Shown here one piece after another: positions 55,015-63,826 of a DNA stretch of 64,000 nt. The notes below the pieces were generated by a model. That model saw only the letters and a program-made list of their open reading frames with translations. It was not told where the DNA came from and did no database searches. Position 1 is the first letter of the stretch. Every line of letters starts with the position of its first letter. Source of the stretch: Nocardioides sp. Root1257 (lineage in GTDB: Bacteria; Actinomycetota; Actinomycetes; Propionibacteriales; Nocardioidaceae); NCBI RefSeq assembly GCF_001425175.1, contig NZ_LMDV01000001.1, positions 496,001 to 560,000 of the forward strand. Direction: 5' to 3'. The translations under genes were made by a program, and so were the position numbers.

Positions 55015-55248
55015 GTGACTACTGCACTTGCCCCCAACACCGCCGCGCTGAGCGCGGTGGACCGTTGCGACCGTTGCGGCGCCCAGGCCTACCTCCGTGT
55101 GGAGCTCCAGTCGGGTGGTGAGCTGCTCTTCTGCGCCCACCACGCCCGCGAGCACGGAGACAAGCTCAAGGAGATCGCCGCCAACGTCGTCGACGAGACG
55201 CACAAGCTGTCCACCAATCCTTCCAGCGCCACCGACGAGGAGCGCTGA
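55015..55248 (+). CDS. DUF7455 small Cys/His protein
   Basis: The 77-residue protein has DRCDRCGAQAYLRVELQSGG and LLFCAHHAREHGDKLKEIAA. The CxxC plus CxHH set looks like a zinc site. This family neighbours sigma factor HrdB and parE in Streptomyces. GTG at 55,015 has AGAGG five bases upstream. A SigR-type promoter lies just ahead. Function unknown. Confidence 0.85.
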   Translation: MTTALAPNTAALSAVDRCDRCGAQAYLRVELQSGGELLFCAHHAREHGDKLKEIAANVVDETHKLSTNPSSATDEER

Positions 55249-55267
55249 CCGACTCAAACCGTCTTTC

Positions 55268-55296
55268 GCGGCCCCGGACCCTGTGTCCGGGGCCGC
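55268..55296 (+). terminator. Intrinsic terminator after DUF7455
   Basis: A perfect 12-bp stem GCGGCCCCGGAC / GTCCGGGGCCGC has a 5-base loop and starts 19 bp past the stop, followed by a short T run (CATTTG). Confidence 0.85.
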
Positions 55297-55318
55297 GACG
55301 CATTTGTAGGGTGCTCCC

Positions 55319-55795
55319 GTGACCGCGACCACCCTGATCGCCGCCCTCCTCGTGGCGGTCGGCCTGGTCGGCATCCTGGTCCCGGTGCTGCCGGGCTCGG
55401 TGCTCGTGGTCGCCGGCGTCCTGGTCTGGGCGTGGGCCGAGGGCGGCGCGGCCGCCTGGACGGTCTTCGCCGTCGCCACCGCGCTCGTCGTGGCCGGCGC
55501 CGTGGTCAAGTACGTCGTCCCCGGCCGCCGTCTCCAGGTCGCCGGGATCCCCGCCTCGACCCAGGCGGTGGGGGTCGTCCTCGGTGTGGTCGGCTTCTTC
55601 GTGGTGCCGGTCATCGGGCTGTTCCTCGGCTTCGTGCTCGGCATCTACCTCGCCGAGCTGCTCCGCGTCGGCAGTGCCCAGGCCTGGCCCTCGACCGTCC
55701 ACTCCCTCAAGGCGGTGGGCCTGAGCATCGTCGTGGAGCTCGTGGCCGCCGTCGCAGCGACCGTCGTCTGGGTCGCCGGGGTGGTCGTGACGTGA
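55319..55795 (+). CDS. DUF456 membrane protein
   Basis: The 158-residue protein has four or five helices with the DUF456 glycine-rich repeats VGLVGILVPVLPGSVLVVAG and VVGFFVVPVIGLFLGFVLGI. Function unknown. GTG at 55,319 is six bases after TAGGGT (55,307-55,312). Its stop overlaps the EamA start (GTGA), so both are co-translated. Confidence 0.85.
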   Translation: MTATTLIAALLVAVGLVGILVPVLPGSVLVVAGVLVWAWAEGGAAAWTVFAVATALVVAGAVVKYVVPGRRLQVAGIPASTQAVGVVLGVVGFFVVPVIGLFLGFVLGIYLAELLRVGSAQAWPSTVHSLKAVGLSIVVELVAAVAATVVWVAGVVVT

Positions 55796-56619
55796 GCATC
55801 CTCCTGTCGCTGTTCGCGGCGGCGTCGTACGGCCTCGCCGACTTCTCCGGGGGCGTCTTCTCCAAGCGGGTGAGCGCCTGGTCGGTCGCGCTGATGGCGC
55901 AGCTCGGCGGCGGGCTGGTCGTGCTCGCGATCGCCCTGGTGGCCGGCGGCGAGCCCACCTCGACCGACCTGGCGTGGGCGCTGCTGGCGGGCGTCGGCAA
56001 CGGCTTCGGTACGGCGTTCCTCTACCGCGGGCTCGCGGCCGGGCGGATGGGCGTCGTCTCCCCCGTCTCGGGGGTCGGCGCCGTCGTCGTCCCGGTCGTC
56101 GTGGGCCTGGCCACGGGAGAGCGCCCGGGCGCGGTGGTGCTGCTCGGCGTCGCCCTCGCCTTCCCGGCCATCTGGTTCGTGTCCCGGGAGCCCGAGGGCG
56201 GCTCGCTGGTGGGGCCGGGCCTGCTCGACGGGATCCTCGCCGGACTCGGCTTCGGCACCCTCTTCGCCGCCCTCGCCCAGATTCCGGAGGACGCCGGCCT
56301 GCTGCCGCTGGCACTCAACCAGCTGGTCGCCGGCGTCGCGATCGTCGCGGTGGCGGTCGCCCTGCGCCAGCCCTGGGTGCCCCGCGACCCGCACGCCCTC
56401 GGCGGCGTGATCAGCGGCCTGCTCGGGACCCTCGCCACCTGGCTGTTCCTGGTCGCCACCCACCACGGCTACCTGACGGTCGCGGCCGTCATCACCTCGC
56501 TCTACCCCGGGTTCACGGTCCTCCTCGCCGTTCTCTTCCTGCGCGAGCACGTCCATCGCGCCCAGGCCCTCGGCCTCGCGATGTGCGTCGGCTCCGTGGT
56601 GCTGGTCGCGGCGGGCTGA
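55792..56619 (+). CDS. EamA/DMT-superfamily transporter
   Basis: The 275-residue protein has ten helices in two EamA repeats: the first from ILLSLFAAASYGLADFSGGV, the second near GLLDGILAGLGFGTLFAALA to LYPGFTVLLAVLFLREHVHR, where the conserved Pro and Glu lie. It moves a small metabolite, identity unknown. GTG at 55,792 overlaps the DUF456 stop. Confidence 0.87.
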   Translation: MSILLSLFAAASYGLADFSGGVFSKRVSAWSVALMAQLGGGLVVLAIALVAGGEPTSTDLAWALLAGVGNGFGTAFLYRGLAAGRMGVVSPVSGVGAVVVPVVVGLATGERPGAVVLLGVALAFPAIWFVSREPEGGSLVGPGLLDGILAGLGFGTLFAALAQIPEDAGLLPLALNQLVAGVAIVAVAVALRQPWVPRDPHALGGVISGLLGTLATWLFLVATHHGYLTVAAVITSLYPGFTVLLAVLFLREHVHRAQALGLAMCVGSVVLVAAG

Positions 56620-56638
56620 CGGGGGCTACTGTCCGCGG

Positions 56639-57856
56639 GTGCCCCCGGCCGTGGACGACCTCGTCTCGCGTACCGCCGCGGCCCTGACCGGGGAGATGGA
56701 GGGGCTCGCCGACCACCTGGTCACCCGGATGCTGCACGAGATCCCCGAGCTCGACGGCGATCCCGCGCTCGCGGCGCTGCTGCGGGTCAGCGTCGAGGAC
56801 AACATCCGGATCGCCATGCAGCGCTTCTCCGCGGGCGAGCGGCAGCCGCAGGAGCCGCCCGCGAGCGCCCTGGAGTACGCCCGGCGGCTCGCGCAGCGCG
56901 GCGTACCCGTCAGCGCGCTGCTGCGCGCCTACCGGCTCGGGCAGGCGGAGTGCCAGCAGCTGATGATCGAGGCGTTCGCGCGCGACACCGACGACCCGGC
57001 CGCGATCGTCGCGGCGACCGTGGAGTTCTCGGCGGCGACCTTCGCCTACATCGACGGCATCTCCGAGCACGTCGTCCAGGCCCACCAGGACGAGCGCCGC
57101 CGGTGGCTGCAGAGCAGGTCCGCGGCGCTCGCCGCGCAGGTGACGACGGTGCTGGCCGGCGACGCCCTCGAGGTCGGGCAGGCCGAGCGGCTGCTCGGCT
57201 ACGAGCTCGGCCAGCGCCACCTCGGCCTGGTCGGCTGGTCCGACCCCGGTCCGGGGGCGCTCGACCGGCTCGGCCGCGAGGTACGCCGGGTCGCCGGCGA
57301 CCTGGGCTGCCTCCGCGACCCGCTGGTGGTCCCCGCCGACGCGACGACGGTGTGGGCGTGGCTGCCCGTGCCGCGCGGTGGCGACGCGCGGGCCGTCACC
57401 GCTGCCTCCCCCGACGTACGCCTCGCCGTCGGCGAGCCGGGCACCGGTCTCGACGGCTTCCGGGCGACCCACCGGCAGGCGCTGGCCGCCCGGGCGGTCG
57501 CCCTCGGCGCCGACGAGCGGGCCAGCACGCCGGTCACGACGTACGCCGACGCCGGGCTGGTCGCACTGCTGCGCACCGACGTCGGCGACCTGGCCGCGTG
57601 GGTGCACGGCGTCCTGGGTGGGCTCGCGACCGACGACGACCAGCACGCCCGGCTCCGCGACACGGTGCGGGTGCTGCTCGCCCACCAGGGCAGCCACACC
57701 GCCGCAGCGGCCGAGCTGTCCCTGCACCGCAACACGGTGCTCTACCGGCAGCGCCGCGCCGAGGAGGCCCGGGGTCGCCCGCTCGACGACGGCCGGCTCG
57801 ATGTCGAGGTCGCGCTGCTCGCCTGCCACCTCCTCGGTCGCCGCGTCTTGTGCTGA
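56639..57856 (+). CDS. PucR-family transcriptional regulator
   Basis: In this 405-residue protein the N-terminal helical sensor has ARRLAQRGVPVSALLRAYRL, and the C-terminal helix-turn-helix is of the PucR/CdaR type: LLAHQGSHTAAAAELSLHRN, TVLYRQRRAEEARGRPL (about 352-388). The middle region is a GGDEF-related domain. GTG at 56,639 is six bases after TACTGT. It may control the DUF3556-oxidoreductase pair that follows 75 bp on, by position only. Confidence 0.85.
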   Translation: MPPAVDDLVSRTAAALTGEMEGLADHLVTRMLHEIPELDGDPALAALLRVSVEDNIRIAMQRFSAGERQPQEPPASALEYARRLAQRGVPVSALLRAYRLGQAECQQLMIEAFARDTDDPAAIVAATVEFSAATFAYIDGISEHVVQAHQDERRRWLQSRSAALAAQVTTVLAGDALEVGQAERLLGYELGQRHLGLVGWSDPGPGALDRLGREVRRVAGDLGCLRDPLVVPADATTVWAWLPVPRGGDARAVTAASPDVRLAVGEPGTGLDGFRATHRQALAARAVALGADERASTPVTTYADAGLVALLRTDVGDLAAWVHGVLGGLATDDDQHARLRDTVRVLLAHQGSHTAAAAELSLHRNTVLYRQRRAEEARGRPLDDGRLDVEVALLACHLLGRRVLC

Positions 57857-57931
57857 CGGCACAACGCGCCGCCTGAAGTCGGTGCTCACGGCCGGATGCC
57901 GGGTGACGCCGATCACTCCTAGCGTCCGGGC

Positions 57932-59620
57932 ATGGGATTCCTGCAACCGAACCTCCCCGAGGTCGACGACGCCTGGCGCGCGGGCACCCGCGCCGACCGG
58001 ATGCGGCCGATGGCCCGGCACGTCGCCGAGATCGGCTTCGGCACCCCCGACGTCGTCTTCCTGATGTACGTCGTCAAGATCGGCCTGTACGTCGCCGGCG
58101 GCGCCGCCTTCGCCCTGCTGACGCCCGGCATCGACGAGCTGACGGCGACCGGCGCGTTCCAGAAGGTCGTCCTCTGGACCCTGCTCTTCGAGGTGCTCGG
58201 CCTCGGCTGCGGCTTCGGCCCGCTCAACCTGCGGATGATGCCGCCGCTCGGCTCCTTCCTCTACTGGCTGCGGCCGGGCACCATCCGGATGCCCCCGTGG
58301 CCGGGCCGGGTGCCCCTCACGCACGGCACCCGTCGTACGCCCGCCGACGTCGCGCTGTACGCCGCCCTGCTGCTCACCACCGTGGGGGCGCTGCTCTCCC
58401 CCGGGCCGGTCGTCGAGCGCGAGCGCGTCGCGGCCGTGCTGGTCGCACTGGCGGTGACCGGGCTTCGGGACAAGACGATCTTCCTGGCGGCACGCGCCGA
58501 GGTGTACGGCACGCTCACCGTCACCTTCCTCCTCGTCGGCGCCGACGTCGTCGTGGCCGCCAAGCTGGTGATGCTCGCGATCTGGTGGGGCGCGGCGACC
58601 TCGAAGCTCAACAAGCACTTCCCCTACGTCGTGCAGGCGATGATGAGCAACAGCCCGGTCCTCCGCTCCCGCCGGCTCAAGCGCCGCTTCCACCGCGACT
58701 TCCCCGACGACCTGCGGCCGTCCTGGATCGCGTACGCGCTGGCGCACGTCGGCACGGCGGTGGAGTACACCGTGCCGCTCGTCCTCTTCCTCTCGCACGG
58801 CGGCTGGGTGACCGCGGTCGCCGCGACCGTGATGATCTGCTTCCACCTCCAGATCCTGACGAGCTTCCCGATGGGCGTGCCGCTGGAGTGGAACGTCTTC
58901 ATGATCTACGGGATCCTCACGCTCTTCGTCCACGACGCCGGGATCGGACCGGCCGACGTGACGACCTGGTGGCCGATCGTCCTGCTGATGGCGGTCGTCG
59001 TCGGCACCGTCGCCGCCGGCAACCTCTCGCCGCGGCGGGTGTCCTTCCTGCCGGGGATGCGCTACTACGCCGGCAACTGGGACACGTCGTACTGGTGCTT
59101 CACCGAGTCGGGCCTCGCCAAGCTCGACGCGGGCACGGTGAAGGCCTCCCTGCTCCCCCACCAGCAGCTCGAGAGGATCTACGGCCCCGAGGAGGCCGAG
59201 ATCCCGCAGTTCATCGGCTACGCGTTCCGGGCGATACACAGCCACGGGCGAGCGCTCTTCTCGCTGATCCCGCGGGCGCTGAGCGACCGCGACGAGCGTG
59301 ACTACCGGGTCATCGAGGGCGAGCTGGTCGCAGGTGCGGTGCTGGGCTGGAACTTCGGCGACGGCCACCTCCACGACGAGCGGCTGGTCGCCGCGCTCCA
59401 GGAGCGCTGCGGGTTCGAGGACGGCGAGGTGCGCGTCGTGCTGCTGGAGGCGCAGCCGATCCACCGGCAGCGCCAGGAGTATCGGCTCGTCGACGCGGCC
59501 TCGGGTGAGCTCGAGCGCGGCTACGTGCTCGTCGCCGACATGTGCGAGCGGCAGCCGTGCGACACGGACCTGCCCGTGCACGTCACCTCCACCGGGCGTA
59601 GGGCAGAGTCGGCGACATGA
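57932..59620 (+). CDS. DUF3556 membrane protein
   Basis: In this 562-residue protein roughly nine helices in the first 370 residues are followed by a soluble tail. Markers are MGFLQPNLPEVDDAWRAGTR, FLYWLRPGTIRMPPWPGRVP, WWGAATSKLNKHFPYVVQAM and RYYAGNWDTSYWCFTESG. It is of the DUF3556 family, function unknown to me. ATG at 57,932 is six bases after TAGCGT. Its stop overlaps the FAD oxidoreductase (ATGA), suggesting a two-component membrane redox unit. Confidence 0.85.
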   Translation: MGFLQPNLPEVDDAWRAGTRADRMRPMARHVAEIGFGTPDVVFLMYVVKIGLYVAGGAAFALLTPGIDELTATGAFQKVVLWTLLFEVLGLGCGFGPLNLRMMPPLGSFLYWLRPGTIRMPPWPGRVPLTHGTRRTPADVALYAALLLTTVGALLSPGPVVERERVAAVLVALAVTGLRDKTIFLAARAEVYGTLTVTFLLVGADVVVAAKLVMLAIWWGAATSKLNKHFPYVVQAMMSNSPVLRSRRLKRRFHRDFPDDLRPSWIAYALAHVGTAVEYTVPLVLFLSHGGWVTAVAATVMICFHLQILTSFPMGVPLEWNVFMIYGILTLFVHDAGIGPADVTTWWPIVLLMAVVVGTVAAGNLSPRRVSFLPGMRYYAGNWDTSYWCFTESGLAKLDAGTVKASLLPHQQLERIYGPEEAEIPQFIGYAFRAIHSHGRALFSLIPRALSDRDERDYRVIEGELVAGAVLGWNFGDGHLHDERLVAALQERCGFEDGEVRVVLLEAQPIHRQRQEYRLVDAASGELERGYVLVADMCERQPCDTDLPVHVTSTGRRAESAT

Positions 59621-61011
59621 GCGCACCCGACGCAGTCGTCGTCGGCTCGGGCCCCAACGGGCTCGCGGCCGCCGTCACGCTCGCCCAGCGCGGGCTCTCG
59701 GTCACCGTGCTCGAGGCGCGCGACACGATCGGCGGCGGCACCCGCACCGACGAGCTCACCGTGCCGGGTGTGCTGCACGACGTCTGCTCGGCGATCCACC
59801 CCTTCGGCGTCGGCTCGCCGTTCTTCTCCTCGTTGCCGCTGGCCGAGCACGGGCTGGTCTGGCGCTGGCCCGAGGTCGACGTCGGGCACCCGCTCGACGA
59901 CGGCACGGCGGGGGTGCTCCGCGGGTCCGTGGACGAGACCGCCGCGGGTCTCGGAGCCGACGGAGACCGGTGGCGTGGGGTGTTCGGCCCCCTGGTCGAG
60001 AGGTACGACGACGTCGCCGCCGAGGCGCTCGGGCCGATCCCGCACCTGCCGTCGCACCCTGTCACGCTGGCCCGCTTCGGGCTGCGCGCCGGACTGCCGG
60101 CCACCGTCCTCGCGCGGCGCTTCCGCACGGAGGCGGCGCGGGCCCTCTTCGGCGGCTGTGCGGCCCACATCAGCCGCCCCCTCGACCGACCGCTGACCTC
60201 GGCCGTCGGCGCGATGCTGATCACCGCCGGGCACCGGCACGGGTGGCCGGTCGCCGAGGGCGGCTCGCGCGCGATCACCGACGCCCTCGCGAGCCTGCTC
60301 CGCTCGCTCGGCGGGACGATCGAGACCGGCGTGTCCGTCGCGTCCCTGGCCGAGCTGCCGCCGAGCCGGATCCGGATGTTCGACACCACCCCCACCGCCT
60401 TCGCCGAGATCGCCGGCCTCGACGCGCCGCGGTGGCGGTACGGCTACTCGGCGTACAAGCTCGACCTCGCCGTCGAGGGCGGCATCCCGTGGACGGCCGA
60501 GGCCTGTCGTCGCGCCGGCACCGTGCACCTGGGCGGGACCTTCGCGCAGATCGCGAGCGCCGAGGCGGAGGTCGCGCGCGGGCGGATGCCGCAACGGCCC
60601 TACGTCCTGGTCGGGCAGCAGTACCTCGCCGACCCGACCCGCTCGGCCGGCGACGTCCACCCGGTCTGGGCCTACGCGCACGTGCCGCACGGGTACGCCG
60701 GCGACGCGACCGAGGCGGTTCTCGCCCAGCTCGAGCGGTTCGCCCCCGGCGTACGCGAGCGGATCATCGCCACCCACGTGACCGACCCGGCCGGCTTCGC
60801 GACGTACAACGCGAACTACGTCGGCGGCGACATCGCCGCCGGGGCGACGACGGTGCGCCAGCTCGTGGCACGGCCACGGTTGGCCGATCCCTATGCGACC
60901 GCCGTCTCCGGCGCCTACCTCTGCTCCGCGTCGACGCCGCCCGGCCCGGGTGTGCACGGGATGTGCGGGCACCGCGCCGCCCTGCGCGCACTCGAGGACC
61001 TCGGGGCCTGA
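59617..61011 (+). CDS. NAD(P)/FAD-dependent oxidoreductase (phytoene-desaturase-like)
   Basis: The 464-residue protein has a dinucleotide fold, DAVVVGSGPNGLAAAVTLAQ (about 4-23), with LEARDTIGGGTRTDEL after it. The C terminus has the CrtI-type FAD closure GAYLCSASTPPGPGVHGMCG (about 430-449). It likely oxidises a lipid-soluble substrate. It is co-translated with DUF3556, which gives a membrane context. Confidence 0.88.
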   Translation: MSAPDAVVVGSGPNGLAAAVTLAQRGLSVTVLEARDTIGGGTRTDELTVPGVLHDVCSAIHPFGVGSPFFSSLPLAEHGLVWRWPEVDVGHPLDDGTAGVLRGSVDETAAGLGADGDRWRGVFGPLVERYDDVAAEALGPIPHLPSHPVTLARFGLRAGLPATVLARRFRTEAARALFGGCAAHISRPLDRPLTSAVGAMLITAGHRHGWPVAEGGSRAITDALASLLRSLGGTIETGVSVASLAELPPSRIRMFDTTPTAFAEIAGLDAPRWRYGYSAYKLDLAVEGGIPWTAEACRRAGTVHLGGTFAQIASAEAEVARGRMPQRPYVLVGQQYLADPTRSAGDVHPVWAYAHVPHGYAGDATEAVLAQLERFAPGVRERIIATHVTDPAGFATYNANYVGGDIAAGATTVRQLVARPRLADPYATAVSGAYLCSASTPPGPGVHGMCGHRAALRALEDLGA

Positions 61012-61030
61012 ACCGCCCTAGCCTGTGCGT

Positions 61031-63742
61031 GTGGACGGACAGGAGCCCGGCGCGTGGTCGGGAGCGCGGGACGGCCTCGTCGGACGGGACGAGACGCTCG
61101 CGACCCTGCGCGACCTGCTCGACCAGAGCCACCGCACCGCGGTCGTCACCGGCATCCCCGGAGCGGGCAAGACCTCGGTGCTGACGGTCCTGGCCCGGGC
61201 CGAGGCCGCGGAGGGACGCCTGGTGCTCTCGCTGACCTGTCACGCCAGCGAGCGGCACCTGGCCTTCGGCGTGCTCGTCGACCTGCTCTCGAGGGCGCCG
61301 GGTGCCGAGGACGTGCTCGACCTCGTGCTGCCGGGCACGACCGGAGCCGTCGACCCGCTCCGGCTCCGCCTTGCCGTGCTGGGCTGGTTGGAGGAGCTGG
61401 CCGAGGAGCGGCCGGTCGTCGTGATCGTCGACGACGCCCAGTGGTGCGACGACAGCTCGCTCTCGGTCCTCGGCTTCGTGGCGCACCGCATCGCCGGGTC
61501 CGACGTCTCCGTCATCGCCTCCGCTCGTGGCACCACCGCGCCCGATCCCCTGCTCGGTCATCCGCAGGTCGTCCTGCCACCGCTGAGCGATCGGGACGCC
61601 CGGTTCCTGCTGCGGCAGGCCGGGCTGCTGATCGACGCCCTCACCCTCCCGTCCGTGATCGACCGCGCTGCCGGCAACCCACTGGCGCTGCTCGAGCTAG
61701 GGCGGGCCGCGACGTCGGACGGATCGTTCGACGCGGTGCCGTCCAGCGTCGAGGCGGCCTTCGGCGAGCAGGTGGCCCTGCTGCCGGCCGCCACCCGGGA
61801 CGTCCTGCTGCTCGCCTCGACCGGGGACGGCGACCTCCGGGTGCTGGGCCGGATCGTCGAACCGGACAGGCTGCTCGACGACCTGGCACCGGCCGAGGAT
61901 GCCGGACTGGTCAGCGTCGTCGACCACGTCGTGCGGTTCCGCCACCCGCTGGTGCGCGCGGCGGCTCTCTCGTCCGCGTCGACGTCCGCGCGGCTCTCGG
62001 CGCACGCCCGCCTGGCCTCGTCGTACGACGACCCCGAGCGCAGCGCCTGGCACCGCGCCGAGGCGACCCTGGTGCCTGACGCGGACGTCGCGGCCGCGCT
62101 CGTCGTCGCCTCGGACCTGGCGCAGCGCCGCGGCGCCAGCGCGGAGTCGGCCCGGATGATGGCGCGGGCGGCCGAGCTCAGCGTCGACCGCGCCGACCGC
62201 GAGGAACGCCTGCTGCAGGCCGCGCAGATCAACTCGTGGGCGGGCGACTTCGCCTGGACGGCACGCATCGGGACGCAGCTGCGCACCGAGACCGACGACC
62301 CGGAGATCCGGGTGCGCGCCGGCCACATCGCGGCGTACGCGCTCGCCCAGACCCAGGAGTCGAGCGCGGCGCGCCGCGCCCTGACCGAGGTGCTCGGCGA
62401 GCTGGTCGAGGCCGCGCCGTTCTGGGGATGGAGCTCCCTGACGACGCTGGCCGTCCTGACCTACCGGGCCGGCTGGGACGTCGCCGAGGTCGCCGAGTGG
62501 CTGGGTGCCCTCGAGCGCGCCCAGGAGAGCGCCCAGGCCGACTTCCCGGCGATCGTCCCGGCGGCGCAGGCCTGGATCCGCCTCCAGATCGACCCGACGT
62601 CGCGACCACCCGGCATCGTCGAGCTCGTGCGGGACGCACCGGTCCCCGACTACCCGCTCGAGGTCAGCGCGACCCACGAGATGCTCCTCGGCGCCGCCGG
62701 CTGGCTGCTCGACGAGCCGGCGCTGGCCACCGAGCGGCTGAACCGGTCGATCGAACTGATGCGACGGGCCGACGCCCCCGGCGCCATGACCCAGACGCTG
62801 ATCGCGCTCGCGCTGGTGAAGTTCACCGTCGGCGACTACGACGCCGTCGACCAAGCCGGCCGACTGGTGCTCGACATCGGCGAGGCGCGCAACCAGCTCT
62901 ACGCCATCGTCGACGGCTACGAGCTCCAGGCCCGCGCCGCCGCCATCCGGGGCGACGTCGAGCGGGCGCGCGAGCTGTGCGACCGGGTGCTGCTGGAGAT
63001 CCCGGTCGGCGAGGCGCTCGCGCTGGAGGTCACGGTGCGCGTCACCCTGTCCTGGCTCCGCCTCGCCGCGCAGGACGTCCAGGGGGCGTGGCACGAGGTG
63101 CGCTGGATCTTCCACGACGACGGCGAGCCCCGGCACCGGCACATCTGCTATCGCGAACTCGGCTACTACGCGGCCACCGCCGTCCGTGCCGGCGCCACCG
63201 ACGAGCTCGCGCGGGTGCTCGCCGTCGCGGAGCGCGTCCTCGTCGACCCGCGCCCCTACCACCGGCTCGAGCTCGCCCGGGCCCGCGCGCTGGCGGCCGG
63301 CGAGGACGCCGAGCCCTGGCACCGCCGGGCCGTCGAGGACCCGGCGGCCGGCCAGTGGCCCTTCGAGCTGGCCAACGCGCAGCTGGAGTACGGCGCGTGG
63401 CTGCGGCGTCGGCACCGCCAGACCGAGGCACGACTCCAGCTCCAGTCGGCGCTCGACACCTTCACCCGGTTGGGGACGCGGGCCTGGGCGGAGATGGCCC
63501 GGTCCGAGCTCCGGGCCGCGGGCGTGGCGACGGGGGCTCCCGAGGCGTCGGCGTGGGCCGACCTCACCGGCCAGGAGCGGGAGGTCGTCCGGCTCGCCGC
63601 GTCCGGCAAGACGAACCCGGAGATCGCCGCCACGCTCTACCTGTCGCCTCGCACGGTGTCGACGCACCTCTACAACGCCTTCCCCAAGCTGGGCGTCACG
63701 TCGCGGGGCCAGCTGCGGGACGTCGTGCCGGATCCGACGTAG
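61031..63742 (+). CDS. Large ATP-binding LuxR-family transcriptional regulator
   Basis: The 903-residue protein has Walker A VVTGIPGAGKTSVLTVLARA (about 38-57), Walker B VVVIVDDAQWCDDSS, a long helical middle, and a C-terminal LuxR domain LTGQEREVVRLAASGKTNPE, IAATLYLSPRTVSTHLYNAF. It is of the LAL type like the one at 48,476, but distinct. The GTG at 61,031 is six bases after TAGCCT (61,019-61,024), preferred over the GTG at 61,025. Targets are unknown. Confidence 0.87.
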   Translation: MDGQEPGAWSGARDGLVGRDETLATLRDLLDQSHRTAVVTGIPGAGKTSVLTVLARAEAAEGRLVLSLTCHASERHLAFGVLVDLLSRAPGAEDVLDLVLPGTTGAVDPLRLRLAVLGWLEELAEERPVVVIVDDAQWCDDSSLSVLGFVAHRIAGSDVSVIASARGTTAPDPLLGHPQVVLPPLSDRDARFLLRQAGLLIDALTLPSVIDRAAGNPLALLELGRAATSDGSFDAVPSSVEAAFGEQVALLPAATRDVLLLASTGDGDLRVLGRIVEPDRLLDDLAPAEDAGLVSVVDHVVRFRHPLVRAAALSSASTSARLSAHARLASSYDDPERSAWHRAEATLVPDADVAAALVVASDLAQRRGASAESARMMARAAELSVDRADREERLLQAAQINSWAGDFAWTARIGTQLRTETDDPEIRVRAGHIAAYALAQTQESSAARRALTEVLGELVEAAPFWGWSSLTTLAVLTYRAGWDVAEVAEWLGALERAQESAQADFPAIVPAAQAWIRLQIDPTSRPPGIVELVRDAPVPDYPLEVSATHEMLLGAAGWLLDEPALATERLNRSIELMRRADAPGAMTQTLIALALVKFTVGDYDAVDQAGRLVLDIGEARNQLYAIVDGYELQARAAAIRGDVERARELCDRVLLEIPVGEALALEVTVRVTLSWLRLAAQDVQGAWHEVRWIFHDDGEPRHRHICYRELGYYAATAVRAGATDELARVLAVAERVLVDPRPYHRLELARARALAAGEDAEPWHRRAVEDPAAGQWPFELANAQLEYGAWLRRRHRQTEARLQLQSALDTFTRLGTRAWAEMARSELRAAGVATGAPEASAWADLTGQEREVVRLAASGKTNPEIAATLYLSPRTVSTHLYNAFPKLGVTSRGQLRDVVPDPT

Positions 63743-63765
63743 GGATCTCAGTCAGTCGTCCGATA

Positions 63766-63798
63766 CCGGGAACGCTCCCACGCGCCTAGCGTTCCCGG
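63766..63798. terminator. Hairpin between convergent LuxR and hydrolase genes
   Basis: CCGGGAACGCT (63,766-63,776) and AGCGTTCCCGG (63,788-63,798) form an 11-bp stem with an 11-base loop, 24 bp after the LuxR stop and 29 bp before the end of the hydrolase gene. Confidence 0.75.
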
Positions 63799-63826
63799 CA
63801 TGGACCTGCCGTCGAGTCTCGGACCG

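Noticed and set aside
63787..63800. TAGCGT seven bases before an ATG at 63,800, like the leaderless genes
   Set aside because: The hexamer is part of a terminator hairpin arm and the frame that follows is a shadow of the minus-strand hydrolase.
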